NCBI GenBank assembly: GCA_963170055.1
Contig: CAUJGJ010000188.1
Coordinates: 349,171-413,170, forward strand
From: Halisarca cf. caerulea
Lineage: Eukaryota > Porifera > Demospongiae > Chondrillida > Halisarcidae
DNA length: 64,000 bases
Direction: 5' to 3'
The notes beneath the pieces were generated by a model that searched no databases, was not told where the DNA came from, and worked only from the letters and a program-made list of their open reading frames with translations. The position numbers were made by a program, and so were the translations under genes. Shown piece by piece: positions 35,812 to 45,620 of the stretch (positions are counted from its first letter, which is position 1; every line of letters starts with the position of its first letter).

Positions 35812-38800
35812 TCAAGGCTTCAATCGCTTTGGGTCACTACAGTAACTACATTCTCCATCACGAACAACAGGTCTCTTTGAATCTCTGCTGCTATCCAAAT
35901 CCTCCTTTTCCCTTGCCAAGGGTTTACTAACACATCTAAAAGCTTTGTCACAGTTTTTCTCAATGGAATTTACTACTTCTACATTGTCTCCTGGGTGATA
36001 CTCAGCTCCTTTGAAAAGGTATCGATTGGGAGCCACAAAAGTAAACTCTAAAACAAGGAAAGGCAGCATACAATGTAAAATGAAACATAACATATTTCTC
36101 GATAGGTAATTATGTCTGATCATAAGTACCTTGTGATGAACATGGTTTGGAAAATGACACATCTTTGACCCAATCTTCTCCCAGCCGGTAACACAATTCT
36201 TCAACAATGTCATCACTGTTCCCCAGGAGTTCAACATCAAAGTTAAATTTTCCTAAGGATTCCTTGTTAATCAAAATTTGTGGTATCTTAGGGTCTATCA
36301 AGTCTATTAAAGCAAAATAAAAAAAATGAGTTAAACTAAAGGTAAATCTAGACATTGCAAACAAAAGTGGTAATACCACAAAATGTACCACTCACTTGGA
36401 ACAAGAGCAACTGGGCGCACTTTTAATGAAGATCCCATAACTATCAAAAGATCTGCCTTAAGGGGATAGTTACAACATTTAACTACTTCATAATTATATA
36501 GATTATTAGTAGGTTTTTACCTGTTCCATGTCTTCTTGTAATTGTGAATGGAATTCATGAGGTAGTTCTTCACCAAAGAAAACTATGTCGGGCTTCATTA
36601 CTGCCATTTCATCCTCTCTATCACTATCTTCTGGTGTGTCTTCTTTGCAGAGGGGGCATTCAGGGACAGTCTAAGCAATGTACATATAAACATAAATGCA
36701 AGTCATGGCAGGAAGAGAATGTGTGTGCATTTTCTCTCACTCCATCCAGTATGTCCTTTCTGATAGCATCACATGACACTCTATGCCCACATTTTGTACA
36801 GGAGGCTGTGAGAAAGGATCCTATACAAAAGATCACAAAGTGGCATTAAGGTGGCGGGTCGGTCCGCCCATGCAATTTTCGCAAAAACTTGAGCTCTTAT
36901 ATCAATGTTGCTGAACGATATTAGTGCCACTACTCTTATTCATCTTACTGAGTTAATTATTAAACCTGTGCGGGCCAAAGAATAAATAAAAAATCATTCA
37001 CTGCAGCTGAAATGAAGCTCCTTCTGTTCGGCGTACTTTGACGCTTTATCCAGTCAAATTGCAACGTAACAAGTGTATTTGGACACAAACTTGTAGCTTA
37101 CACTTGTATTTCAAATCGTATGTATGGAATTTGGGAATTTCCTCGGTTTAACTGAAAATCAACTATTTTGTGTTGCTGCGGGTGCAAAATCGCCATTTTG
37201 GGCATAGTTTAGGTGTTGTGGCGCAGTGGAAGAACAGAATTTCGGGAAATCCATACGTACATACAGTCATTCACCGTACTTAGATGAAGGCTTAGTTGAA
37301 TTTTGATGATAACACTGGGCTTCGTGTAGGAATAAAGCGTCAAAAATGGTACAACGATGATCAGGTATACTAGTAAGCGCTCTATAATTATATTCATGGC
37401 CTAATAATTATATTCATAGCTGTTGCAAATGGTGGCTGACCCGCCACTTTGTACTGCTAGAATAGTCTTCGAATAATCTAAGCCAAGTCACTGCCTGGAA
37501 TATACGATCTATCACTCAGCAAAGTATGCAATTCATGTAAATCAAATAAACTTATCAATACTAACAACAAGACATGAACAAGGAACAAGAGCACATTTGC
37601 AGCTACTGAAAGACCAGAGTGTGTTCAATTACACAGCTAAATAAATATATACATGTACAGTACTTACATATACAGAGAAATATTTCTCACCATGACATTG
37701 TACAAGGTTAGCTATTCCAGCACTTTGTTCAAGAGCATCAATATTTTGAGTGTAGTTGCGCAAAAGCTTTCCTTGTTTCTCCAAAGCAGCAATAAAGTGG
37801 TGAGAAGGTGACGGCTTAAAATTACCAGGAAATATTTCCTATGGAAACAGTGAAATATAGAAAGAGACTTTCCACATCTTAATACCACATACAGGTAGAA
37901 TGAAGCTTTGGATTTGGAAAGTCAAGTAATACCACAGGTGCAGGAAGACACGTGGAAGTAGGTTTGACATCTGAAAATAAATATTTGAAGTGGTATATAC
38001 TGGATCAGCTATTTCAACTACTGCTAGACCAAGTTTTACTAAACAATTGTATCCTTTCTTGAAACCGGTGGTGCTGTACCACCCCTAGTACCCCTGGTTC
38101 TGACTCAACACCTGTGCATACACATCACTTTGTGTAGCTTACCTTAGCAAACTTGAAAAACGGTTTTGGGTCAATGCCAAAGTAATGTATGTCAAACAAG
38201 GATTGAGGTTCAGGTAATTCAGGATATTCTTCAGCCAAACGAGCATAGATTCCATTAGATGAACGGAAATCGGGTATCCCACAAGATACAGAAATCTGCA
38301 GCAATCATCATAGACAAAAAATCTTACAGAAATAGAGTAAAATAGATAATATTTTCACACTTACTCCAGCACCAGTGATCACAACAACTTTGGCGGCAAG
38401 TTTCAAGAGTCTAACAACATCATCTAGCAAGTTTACATCTAGTAACCGCTTGCGTCTAGGAAACTCATGCACATATCTTAGCACAAGCTCCCTCAAAACT
38501 GCACTTGATGGGCCATTAGGCTGGAAACACAAATAGAATTCAAATGTTAGCCACTGATGACCATACTGCATACTGTAAATATCAAATATATTATTATATA
38601 AGTGGAAATATTTGGAGAAAGAATATTTGGTGGTTTTGGGCTTTTTCAGGCATTGGCAGTTTATATTTTGGCAGTTTGACCACTTAGGTTATAATTTTAT
38701 CGACTTTTGTACGAGGATGAAAAGTTTCTCAAGATTTCTACTCGCTTACCATTTCATTCTTGATTTCCTCTCAGTTCTCCAGGGATACTTAGAATAATCT

Positions 38801-41800
38801 ATTACATTTGCTGAGTAAAAACATGAATTGCTTTCTAAGCGGCTATTCATGAATTCCAAAACACCCAACTGCAGGACAGTCAGTTGAATAATATTGGTGG
38901 ATATTATGTTAGCGGTTCTTGATCAAACCGCCAAAATAAATGACTGCCAATATTTCTGGTTATACGGTATATACCAGGAAATTCACTCAAACTCATGAGA
39001 TATACAGTAGTTCATTAATAAGCCTACAGACTATAGACATGATCGAGGCTGACTTGATATACCCGTAGCTGCTGGATCACTTCATGTAATGGCGAGTAGG
39101 GTCTGGCTACATAAGACTAGGATCACTATGTACTTAATAATTCTGGGCAATTTTTTGAAGCAACATTACATCAAAAAAATTAAAGCTTGCCCAAATGCTT
39201 TGTGTAAATACCGTATAGCCAGAAAAGTTGGTAGGAAGAAAATTTGGCGAATTGTGCCCAAATTAAACATTGGCAGTGTCTATTTTGACGATTGCCTTCT
39301 CAGGACACTTTAATTATACTAATGATCTATGAATAATCACATGCCTGAATAGATAGCTGCGCAGCAGCGCTGGATGCGCTGTGGCCTTGGGAAGACTAAA
39401 AAGAGTGTGTGAAATAACATAAAGAATGGCAATGGAGTTCTCCGTGGACAGCTGCACATGTGGGCATAGCATTTTTCGAGGGTTCTGTACCCAAAGTATC
39501 CGGCGTTCTGCAATAATTTTGCAAATGAAGGCAAACCATACTACCCGTATACGCAATTGTTTTGTGGCTAGTGGGTCAAAGTGCACCAAAAATCACCTAT
39601 ACATAAAAGCTATTCATAGACTCTCCATACTGTTAGTTTTTGTGTGAAAAGAAATTTGCGCTAATGTATGACGGCCATGTTTTCCGTGTCAATCCTACAT
39701 ATAGAGTACTACTGTACCCATAATAGGGTGTTGCAGCAGGAGTACACAAAGTAATGCACAATTGGAATACTGATATTATCACTATCAAGACCATTAAAAC
39801 TTACTAGCTGGACACCAGGGAGAAAACAATGCTCAAGGATATCTTGCAACATGATCTCATCCATGTGTACCAATTGTGAAGTAAGAGGGTCTTCTTCAGA
39901 TTCACTGAATTCACTAGATTGTTCACCTGTTCCGTAAAGCAACCAATGAAAACAGGTGAATCTCCAGTGCATTACAATAAGACATCTATGCATTTGCTAT
40001 CTGTAAGGATGCTGTAAGGCAACACTGTAAGTTGGGGAACTATTGGGGTACAAAACTTCTCAGAGGTGGCTTAATCTTCTTTTTTGTGTGTGTGTGGGGG
40101 GGGGGGGGGGCATAAATTTTGTACACTTTGGCTACAGATTATAGTGGAACCCTCTATTCTGGACATCTTGGGACCAGAAAGGAATGTCCTGATTGAGGTG
40201 TCCTCATTTCAGGGGTTGAATATGTATTACTGTATATGTATGCATGTATATGGCAAAGCATAGTGAATCATCAAGATCAGTCAGTCAGACAGTCAGATCT
40301 CACTTATCCACTCACATCTGTCCTGGATGAAATTGCAGATAAAGTGAGGGAGATGGATAAATAAGGGATCAGTAGTATAGTGTACAGTAGGATTATTGCA
40401 TATTTGTTCAAGTAAAAACTACTGTGGAAGGTGAGGGAACTGGATATCTGAGGTTGGGATAAGTGAGGTCTCATTGTATACATAATGAGACAATTGGAAG
40501 TACGTAGCAATGAAGTCTATCAATATTCACATGACTTGCACATGTAAATTAGCACTGATCTCCCAAAGACTTAATTTACCCTAGATCCCTGATATGGACA
40601 AGTGGACTTTCTACCACATCTACATATCATGTTGAAACATACTGTTGGTTGTTGTATAACTATGTCACTCCTGTAAGATAAATCTTCCAACATTGGAGGA
40701 TATATTCCTTTAGCCACTGACACTTTAACCATGATTCTCCAACAACCTAGTACCCCTGAGGATATAGTATCAATGCTTTAGCAAAGGTCTAGGCTGATAC
40801 AGTCAAACTCGGTTAATAAGTTCCTGGGATAGTATATTTCCCCTGGAATAAGTATCCCTAGCTTGCTCTCTCCCCAATAAGTACCCATTAAGCACTTCTG
40901 ACAGTCAGTACTTATTTAGCTGGCCTTTGATGGTACTTACTAATAAAACTGGACTGTATAAACCATACTGTACACACAGATACTCTATACATGCCCCTAA
41001 AGTTTCTAAAATTAAGTTTGCTAGATATACCATCTTGCATCCTGCTCAGTCAGGTTTTAGACCTCAGCATGCAACTCAAGATAAGATTTGATTGTTAGCA
41101 TGGTTGATGTCTGGAGGAAAGCTCTAGATAAGAACAAGCTAGCAGCGAAGCACTTCACATGGTAAACCACTCCGTTCTCCTAAAGAAGATGAATAGTTAT
41201 GGGGTCATAGGAAGCAAATGGAATTGGTTTCAAGACTACTTGATTGGAAGACGACAGAGAGTTTGTGTGGGTGAAGTGAAATCTGGTTGAACCAACATTA
41301 TGAAGGGTGTGCCACAGGAGTCAATCCTGACACCTCTTCTATTAACCACGCACGTCAATGACATACCCAAGCTAGACAGCCAATCAGAGGTTGAGCAGTA
41401 CGCAGATGATACTACAATGTTTCATGCTGCTAACAGCACTAGCGAGTTGTAGGCTGTACTGGAAGCTGACCTGCAGATTGAGTGTATCAAAGTGGGTGGA
41501 GGACAACAAGATGCAGTTAAATGTGAATAAAACCCAGTTACTTTTGTTGGGGAGGAAGGGCAGGGCACGAGAAGTGGAGAAAGTTTGTGTATCACTGAGT
41601 GGTAAATAGTTGCCAAGAAGTCGGATGGTCAAGTGTCTAGGGGTGAATATTGATGATGGATTGATATGGAGAGAGCATATTGCATTAGTGAGGAGGAAGC
41701 GTTTTGGGGCCTTGGCAAAGCTACGGAGGTTAAGAAATGTGCTACCAGCAGAGTTGAAGAAAAAGACATATAATGCTCTAGTACGTACTTTCCACATCTG

Positions 41801-42583
41801 GACTATTGTTCTATGATCTGGATGGAGTGTACAAAAGAACTGCAGGCGAGGATTGAAAGAATACAGAACTATGGAATGCAACTGATTCTATCCCAACCAT
41901 CTCAAACTCCAAGCACTGAGTTAAGATCAATACTTGTATGGATGCCACTGAGTGAGAGGAGGAGATAGTCCAGACTAGCTCTTGCATATTGATGCATAAA
42001 GAAGCAAGGTCCAGTCTATATGAATCACATGTTGGTTGACAATGGTGAAGCTGGATGTAGGATGACTAGGGGGCATAAGAAACTACACTTACTTCAATCT
42101 AATACATAACTGTAAAGAAGATCATTTTCTTTCATGGGCTCCAAAGTATTAGAAACATCCAGTCACCTGGTGTTAGACATTGGTTACCCATAGTATCTAT
42201 GGGTTAACCTAGTACGTATTCAAATTCACGGTACAGTATATTCATCCTTAATTATTCGCAATCATTACATAACTACATGCCTATGATCTTTATTTTGGCC
42301 ATTATTTGTCAATAAATATCTGCGTGTGTTTGCAGGACCCCCAGGTAGACCAGCCAATTAGGCTAATGGGGCTTTCCTGAGTATCTATGGTTAAAATATC
42401 GATTTATCTATATACATGTCGACAGAATATGACAAATTAAAAGAAGAAGGAAATAAGTACATCAATCCTACATCAATACTTAAATTTCCTTACATGCTCT
42501 ACGACTGACTTACTTCCACTTGTCTCCGTTTTGTCATCGTCACTACTAGCCTCAGATTTCGGTACATCAGAAGAGGAGGCCAT
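35812..42583 (-). CDS. SIRT1: NAD-dependent protein deacetylase sirtuin 1
   Basis: Removes acetyl groups from histones and transcription factors using NAD+. Ten exons: 42583-42514, 39926-39805, 38520-38365, 38295-38143, 37838-37691, 36820-36741, 36670-36521, 36456-36396, 36303-36130 and 36047-35812, summing to 1350 nt, 449 aa. The Rossmann part shows [21 protein letters not shown] (about 108-126), [11 protein letters not shown] and QCHGSF with catalytic His216. The zinc ribbon has Cys224, Cys227, Cys248 and Cys251. [31 protein letters not shown] and FDVELLG follow, as in SIRT1. The C-terminal [11 protein letters not shown] (377-387) matches the SIRT1 element that docks back on the core. It is far shorter than the human 747 aa because both disordered tails are reduced. 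Intron 1 contains a LINE relic; introns 1 and 2 carry MITEs. Confidence 0.95.
38590..39660. mobile_element. MITE-type sequences with ACCGTATAGCCAGAAA-like ends in SIRT1 intron 2
   Basis: 'gccaatatttctggttatac' then 'ggt' at 38946-38968 is the reverse complement of a terminus similar to 'accgtatagccagaaaag' at 39210. The interiors contain 'tttggcg' and 'cattggcag' words. Two related elements in opposite orientation are likely, but exact ends were not resolved. Confidence 0.4.
40289..40480. mobile_element. Short TIR element in SIRT1 intron 1
   Basis: 'cagatctcacttatccactc' on the left is matched in reverse by 'ggataagtgaggtctcattg' on the right. Size and AT content fit a short non-autonomous DNA element. 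No target duplication was identified. Confidence 0.5.
40800..40956. mobile_element. 157-bp mariner-like MITE
   Basis: TA at 40798-40799 and 40957-40958 flank 'cagtcaaactcggttaataa' and 'ttactaataaaactggactg', which are inverted. Interior words 'ataagtacc' are repeated in both orientations. In SIRT1 intron 1. Confidence 0.7.
40985..42400 (+). pseudogene. LINE reverse-transcriptase relic
   Basis: Broken plus-strand frames show the order of a non-LTR reverse transcriptase: [44 protein letters not shown], then [16 protein letters not shown] with the YADD catalytic motif, [38 protein letters not shown] and [18 protein letters not shown]. Stops and frameshifts lie between most blocks. The 3' tail has 'cccccaggtagaccag' at 42339, also found at 25209. 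It is antisense in SIRT1 intron 1. Confidence 0.75.
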
Positions 42584-42670
42584 TTTGTAAGACCATACAG
42601 CCTAGTCTCGCAATGCCACACTTGATCTCTCTGTCAACCGGCGTCTCGTCTATTATACTAGATAGACTGT

Positions 42671-42795
42671 CCTCGCAGACGCCTACGTAGTCTCGTTCCC
42701 AGCCCCACTTCCGGCCGCCATTTCATTGTCGCCGGGAATAAAATGGCGGCCGAAAGTGGGGCTGGGAACGAGACTAACGCCGTAGGTCTGCGAGG
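42671..42795. repeat. Near-perfect GC-rich palindrome upstream of SIRT1
   Basis: The left arm (42671-42723) and right arm (42741-42795) pair through 'tctcgttcccagccccactt' and its complement, plus 'cggccgccattt'/'aaatggcggccg' next to a 17-nt loop. One end carries a small asymmetry near 'cctacgtag'/'ctaacgccgtagg'. The near edge is about 90 bp upstream of the SIRT1 start codon, so it overlaps the expected promoter. Confidence 0.8.
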
Positions 42796-43094
42796 ATGAT
42801 CCACCTTTTTAACTAAACTATAGGTCATAGGCCTGGCTATCCATTTTGGACTCTTACTTTGAGTGCATTTGCTCCACTGGATGATTTTGATTGATTAGTT
42901 ACTATCAAATTTTATTATTAGTATTGCTGCTCATGCATGTTATATCAATTAAGCAATCAATGATTATTTCAGCGCATCATGCCATCTAAGGCACCGGCTA
43001 GGACCTAGTGTAGTCCCATGCAGCACTATACATACCATACAATGAACACAAGATAAAAATAAAAAAAAACTATTGAATAATGCACATAATTATG

Positions 43095-43099
<5 letters not shown>

Positions 43100-43160
<61 letters not shown>
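43100..43160. repeat. (TA)n microsatellite
   Basis: About 30 uninterrupted TA units followed by an ATT-rich patch. Likely variable in length and a possible assembly weak point. Confidence 0.95.
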
Positions 43161-43164
<4 letters not shown>

Positions 43165-43477
43165 TTATTATTTTATTATGCTATATATTCTTTTCTTTTT
43201 TGTTGTATAAGTACAATAATATGTCTTTGTTTCAGTTTTTGTTGATTATCATTTTTATTATTACAGAATAATTATTGTTATGTTAAATTTGATACAGAGT
43301 AGAGATAGGCTAAAATGATGTGGTACAAAAAAGACAACAATTTGTTGCCAGCCTCGGACCCGGGGTGAAGGAAGTGAATTTACAGAGATTCCGGAAAACC
43401 CGGCAAGGCAAAAATAGAAAAAAAAAAGGCTTAGATTTAGGTAGAGATTAGGTAGCTATATATAGCTGTGGTTAGTT

Positions 43478-43800
43478 AGAGGCACTGAATGCCCCAGGGC
43501 GATTTCCTTGCTAGGAAGATCTGATAACTGCCAGAGATGGCTACCTTTGCTGTTTCGACAAGAGCAGTACATCGGTCACTCCCTTGACTAAGGGGAGCAG
43601 CAGCCTTCAGGGTAGCTAGTGAAGGCATCTTGGGTGTAATGCCCCAGGCACTCAATTTCCAGGGTGAGGAACTTGGAAGAGTATCCATGGGCAGACAGGT
43701 CTGACACTAGGAGTTGGTAGCTGTCTTTTCCCATCTTCCTCATTCTGGCCATTTGGATGCTCTTGGTACTGTTCCAATGCATCATTATGGCGATCACATT
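43478..43800 (-). pseudogene. LINE C-terminal domain relic
   Basis: The minus strand reads MARMRKMGKDSYQLLVSDL, then GYSSKFLTLEIECLGH and, in another frame, SGSYQIFLARKSPWG. This order (a Lys/Arg stretch with a Tyr-x-x-Leu segment, a short beta segment, a final SxxIFLARKSP) matches the C-terminal end of a class of LINE proteins known from cnidarians and sponges. Frameshifted and truncated. Confidence 0.55.
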
Positions 43801-44199
43801 ATCGCATTATTATCACATCATTATGGCGATCACTACCAAATAACATCCGATGCTGTGCGGATTTTCGGGTGTTCACCAAGCTATGTGAAAATCACTTTTT
43901 AAATGAATAACTCATTGACAATATGATTTTGTACATATCATCAATCAGACACTATTTTCATACTCATACACCAATAATCTTATCTCATTACAGATTTAAT
44001 TTCTTCCATTCACTAATGTCTCTCTCACTAAATTTTTAATTTTGCTCATCTATTCATTCTATTATCATTTCACCATAATACAAACTTTGAACTCTTTTTG
44101 TTGAATCTTTGTACATCCCTTTGTTGTTTTTGTTTTTGCTTTTGTCCCTTTTTTTCTGGGTGCCACTTACAGTAGCCTCTGGCTAAAGGTTCCCCAGGT

Positions 44200-44235
44200 T
44201 AAATAAGAATACCCTATACCCTATACCCTATACCC
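44200..44235. repeat. (CCCTATA)n tail
   Basis: Four heptamers of 'ccctata' end the segment that starts 'gggtgccacttacagtagcc' at 44159. This looks like the simple-repeat tail of a LINE 3' end, related to the tail near 19910. Confidence 0.7.
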
Positions 44236-44282
44236 AAGGGACTGTCAGCTCTAAATGGTGATTTTCCTGTCATGGAGGGTGA

Positions 44283-44432
44283 GAATGTCTGGTTTTGCTA
44301 GTCTGACTTGGGCAGACCGAATTCCCCCATTTGCAGGAGGAATTCGGTCTGGCCACGTCAGACTAGGTCTTGCATAGTCTCGCGCGCCAGACTCCACGGC
44401 GTGGGGTCTGGCGCGCGAGACTAGGTCTTGCA
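44283..44432. repeat. Two adjacent GC-rich palindromes
   Basis: First hairpin: 'gcagaccgaattccccc' pairs with 'aggaattcggtctggc' (flanked by 'tagtctgac'/'gtcagacta'). Second hairpin: 'agtctcgcgcgccagact' pairs with 'gtctggcgcgcgagact'. 'aggtcttgca' follows each. They look like a compound foldback insertion. Confidence 0.75.
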
Positions 44433-44519
44433 GTGGTGACTGCAATATCTGGAGGCACTACATGGTGGATCCAGAGAATTGTAAAGGGGTTGTACCAGTG
44501 AGTGGGCCATGATGTGAAA

Positions 44520-44579
44520 GCATAGACACTCTATACTACTATGTATGGAATTGAGGGTCTATATAGGGAGTATCTATGG
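44520..44579. mobile_element. 60-bp foldback insertion with 5-bp target duplication
   Basis: Runs from 'gcatagacactctata' to 'gggagtatctatgg', flanked on both sides by TGAAA (44515-44519, 44580-44584). It belongs by its ends to the CCATAGAYAC family (33491-33757, 46543-47306), but is the smallest copy. Confidence 0.7.
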
Positions 44580-44797
44580 TGAAAGGACCGTGTGCACGGT
44601 AAACATTGTGACGTCACAACAAAATGACTTCCGCGATCCTGAATTTAGAAAAGGGCTAGTTTTTGTGACTCTTAGAGATCGATTTTAGTTTTAGCCCTAG
44701 TATTAACTTTTTAAATAGCTTTACAGAACATTTTGCTACTTTTTCTGTTCTTTAAGTGTTTCATAACAATATTTATAAAACAAAGCATTTATAAGGT

Positions 44798-45008
44798 AGA
44801 AGGCACTAATTCCGAACAGTTGTTAATTCCGAACAGGGTATCTCCTAGCCGACACAGAAAGATCTAAGTTTTATTCTTCTACAGCTGTTATGTCCTGTAT
44901 TAGTGCTAAGAAATGCTAGGCTAAAATACCTCCAAATTTAGTTCCTGGACTCAGGAATTTCCGAAAAGCGGTGTTCGTAATAAACAACTGTTCGGAATTA
45001 GCCCCCTC
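44798..45008. mobile_element. TIR element with TAATTCCGAACAGTTG ends
   Basis: TA dinucleotides at 44796-44797 and 45009-45010 flank 'gaaggcactaattccgaaca' and 'gttcggaattagccccctc', inverted over about 24 bp. An extra copy of 'taattccgaacag' follows the left end. 211 bp, no coding. In the spacer between SIRT1 and AMD1. Confidence 0.7.
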
Positions 45009-45316
45009 TACATTATTTATTTAGGGGGCCAAAGACATACCCCCCCCCCCTTTGGGATGAGTGCGGGGGGGGGGGGGCATGGCCCCCCTATTCCGCCGCC
45101 CAAACTCATCTGGATTGAAGATCTCGAATTCTGATAGGAAAGGATTAGCCATCTCCGTTCGTAGTGTGGTAGAACAATTAAAAAAGGCGGGAAAATGAAC
45201 TGCGCTAACCATAGCTATGCGCTAACTGAAAGGAATATACACCTCATGGATGAGGTGGGTTAGTGAATTATACACCCAATCACATCAAAGGATACACCCA
45301 CGCATCATGGTACAAG

Positions 45317-45364
45317 CATAGATACTCTAACCTACGTATCTATGCGTAGGTTAGAGTATCTATG
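45317..45364. repeat. Perfect 20-bp-arm palindrome
   Basis: 'catagatactctaacctacg' (45317-45336) is the exact reverse complement of 45345-45364, with an 8-nt loop. Its outer word 'catagatactcta' links it to the CCATAGAYAC foldbacks. It lies about 250 bp upstream of the AMD1 start, near or within the AMD1 promoter. Confidence 0.8.
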
Positions 45365-45547
45365 ATAATACATAGGTCGTGCCCTTTAAGAGATCATGTG
45401 ACTTTCATACCGAGCGTGCCACCCATTCGTAGCTCTGATCTTGTGTTCCTCGAGAAGCAGTTAACGTTCCACTTCATTGTAGACCTATTTACAGTTACCC
45501 CTTCTTTGTTTCGATTTTAAGTACATTTTTCTCGGACGAATTACTGT

Positions 45548-45571
45548 ATGAAAGGGTGCCAAGATTCCTAG
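45548..45571 (+). promoter_or_regulatory. Seven-codon upstream ORF in the AMD1 leader
   Basis: The last ATG before the AMD1 start opens MKGCQDS and stops at TAG (45569-45571), 49 nt ahead of the main ATG. In mammals AMD1 translation is repressed by polyamines through a tiny upstream peptide (MAGDIS). A similarly short ORF at the same relative place suggests the same control. That it lies in the mature mRNA is assumed, since no intron is visible between it and the start. Confidence 0.6.
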
Positions 45572-45620
45572 CAGGTCCTACTACGTGGATTGTCCTACAA
45601 TATCTAGATCTTTGTCCGAG

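Noticed and set aside
41391..41816. Open frames around YADDTTMF as an active reverse transcriptase
   Set aside because: Stops and frameshifts separate every conserved block; it is a dead LINE.
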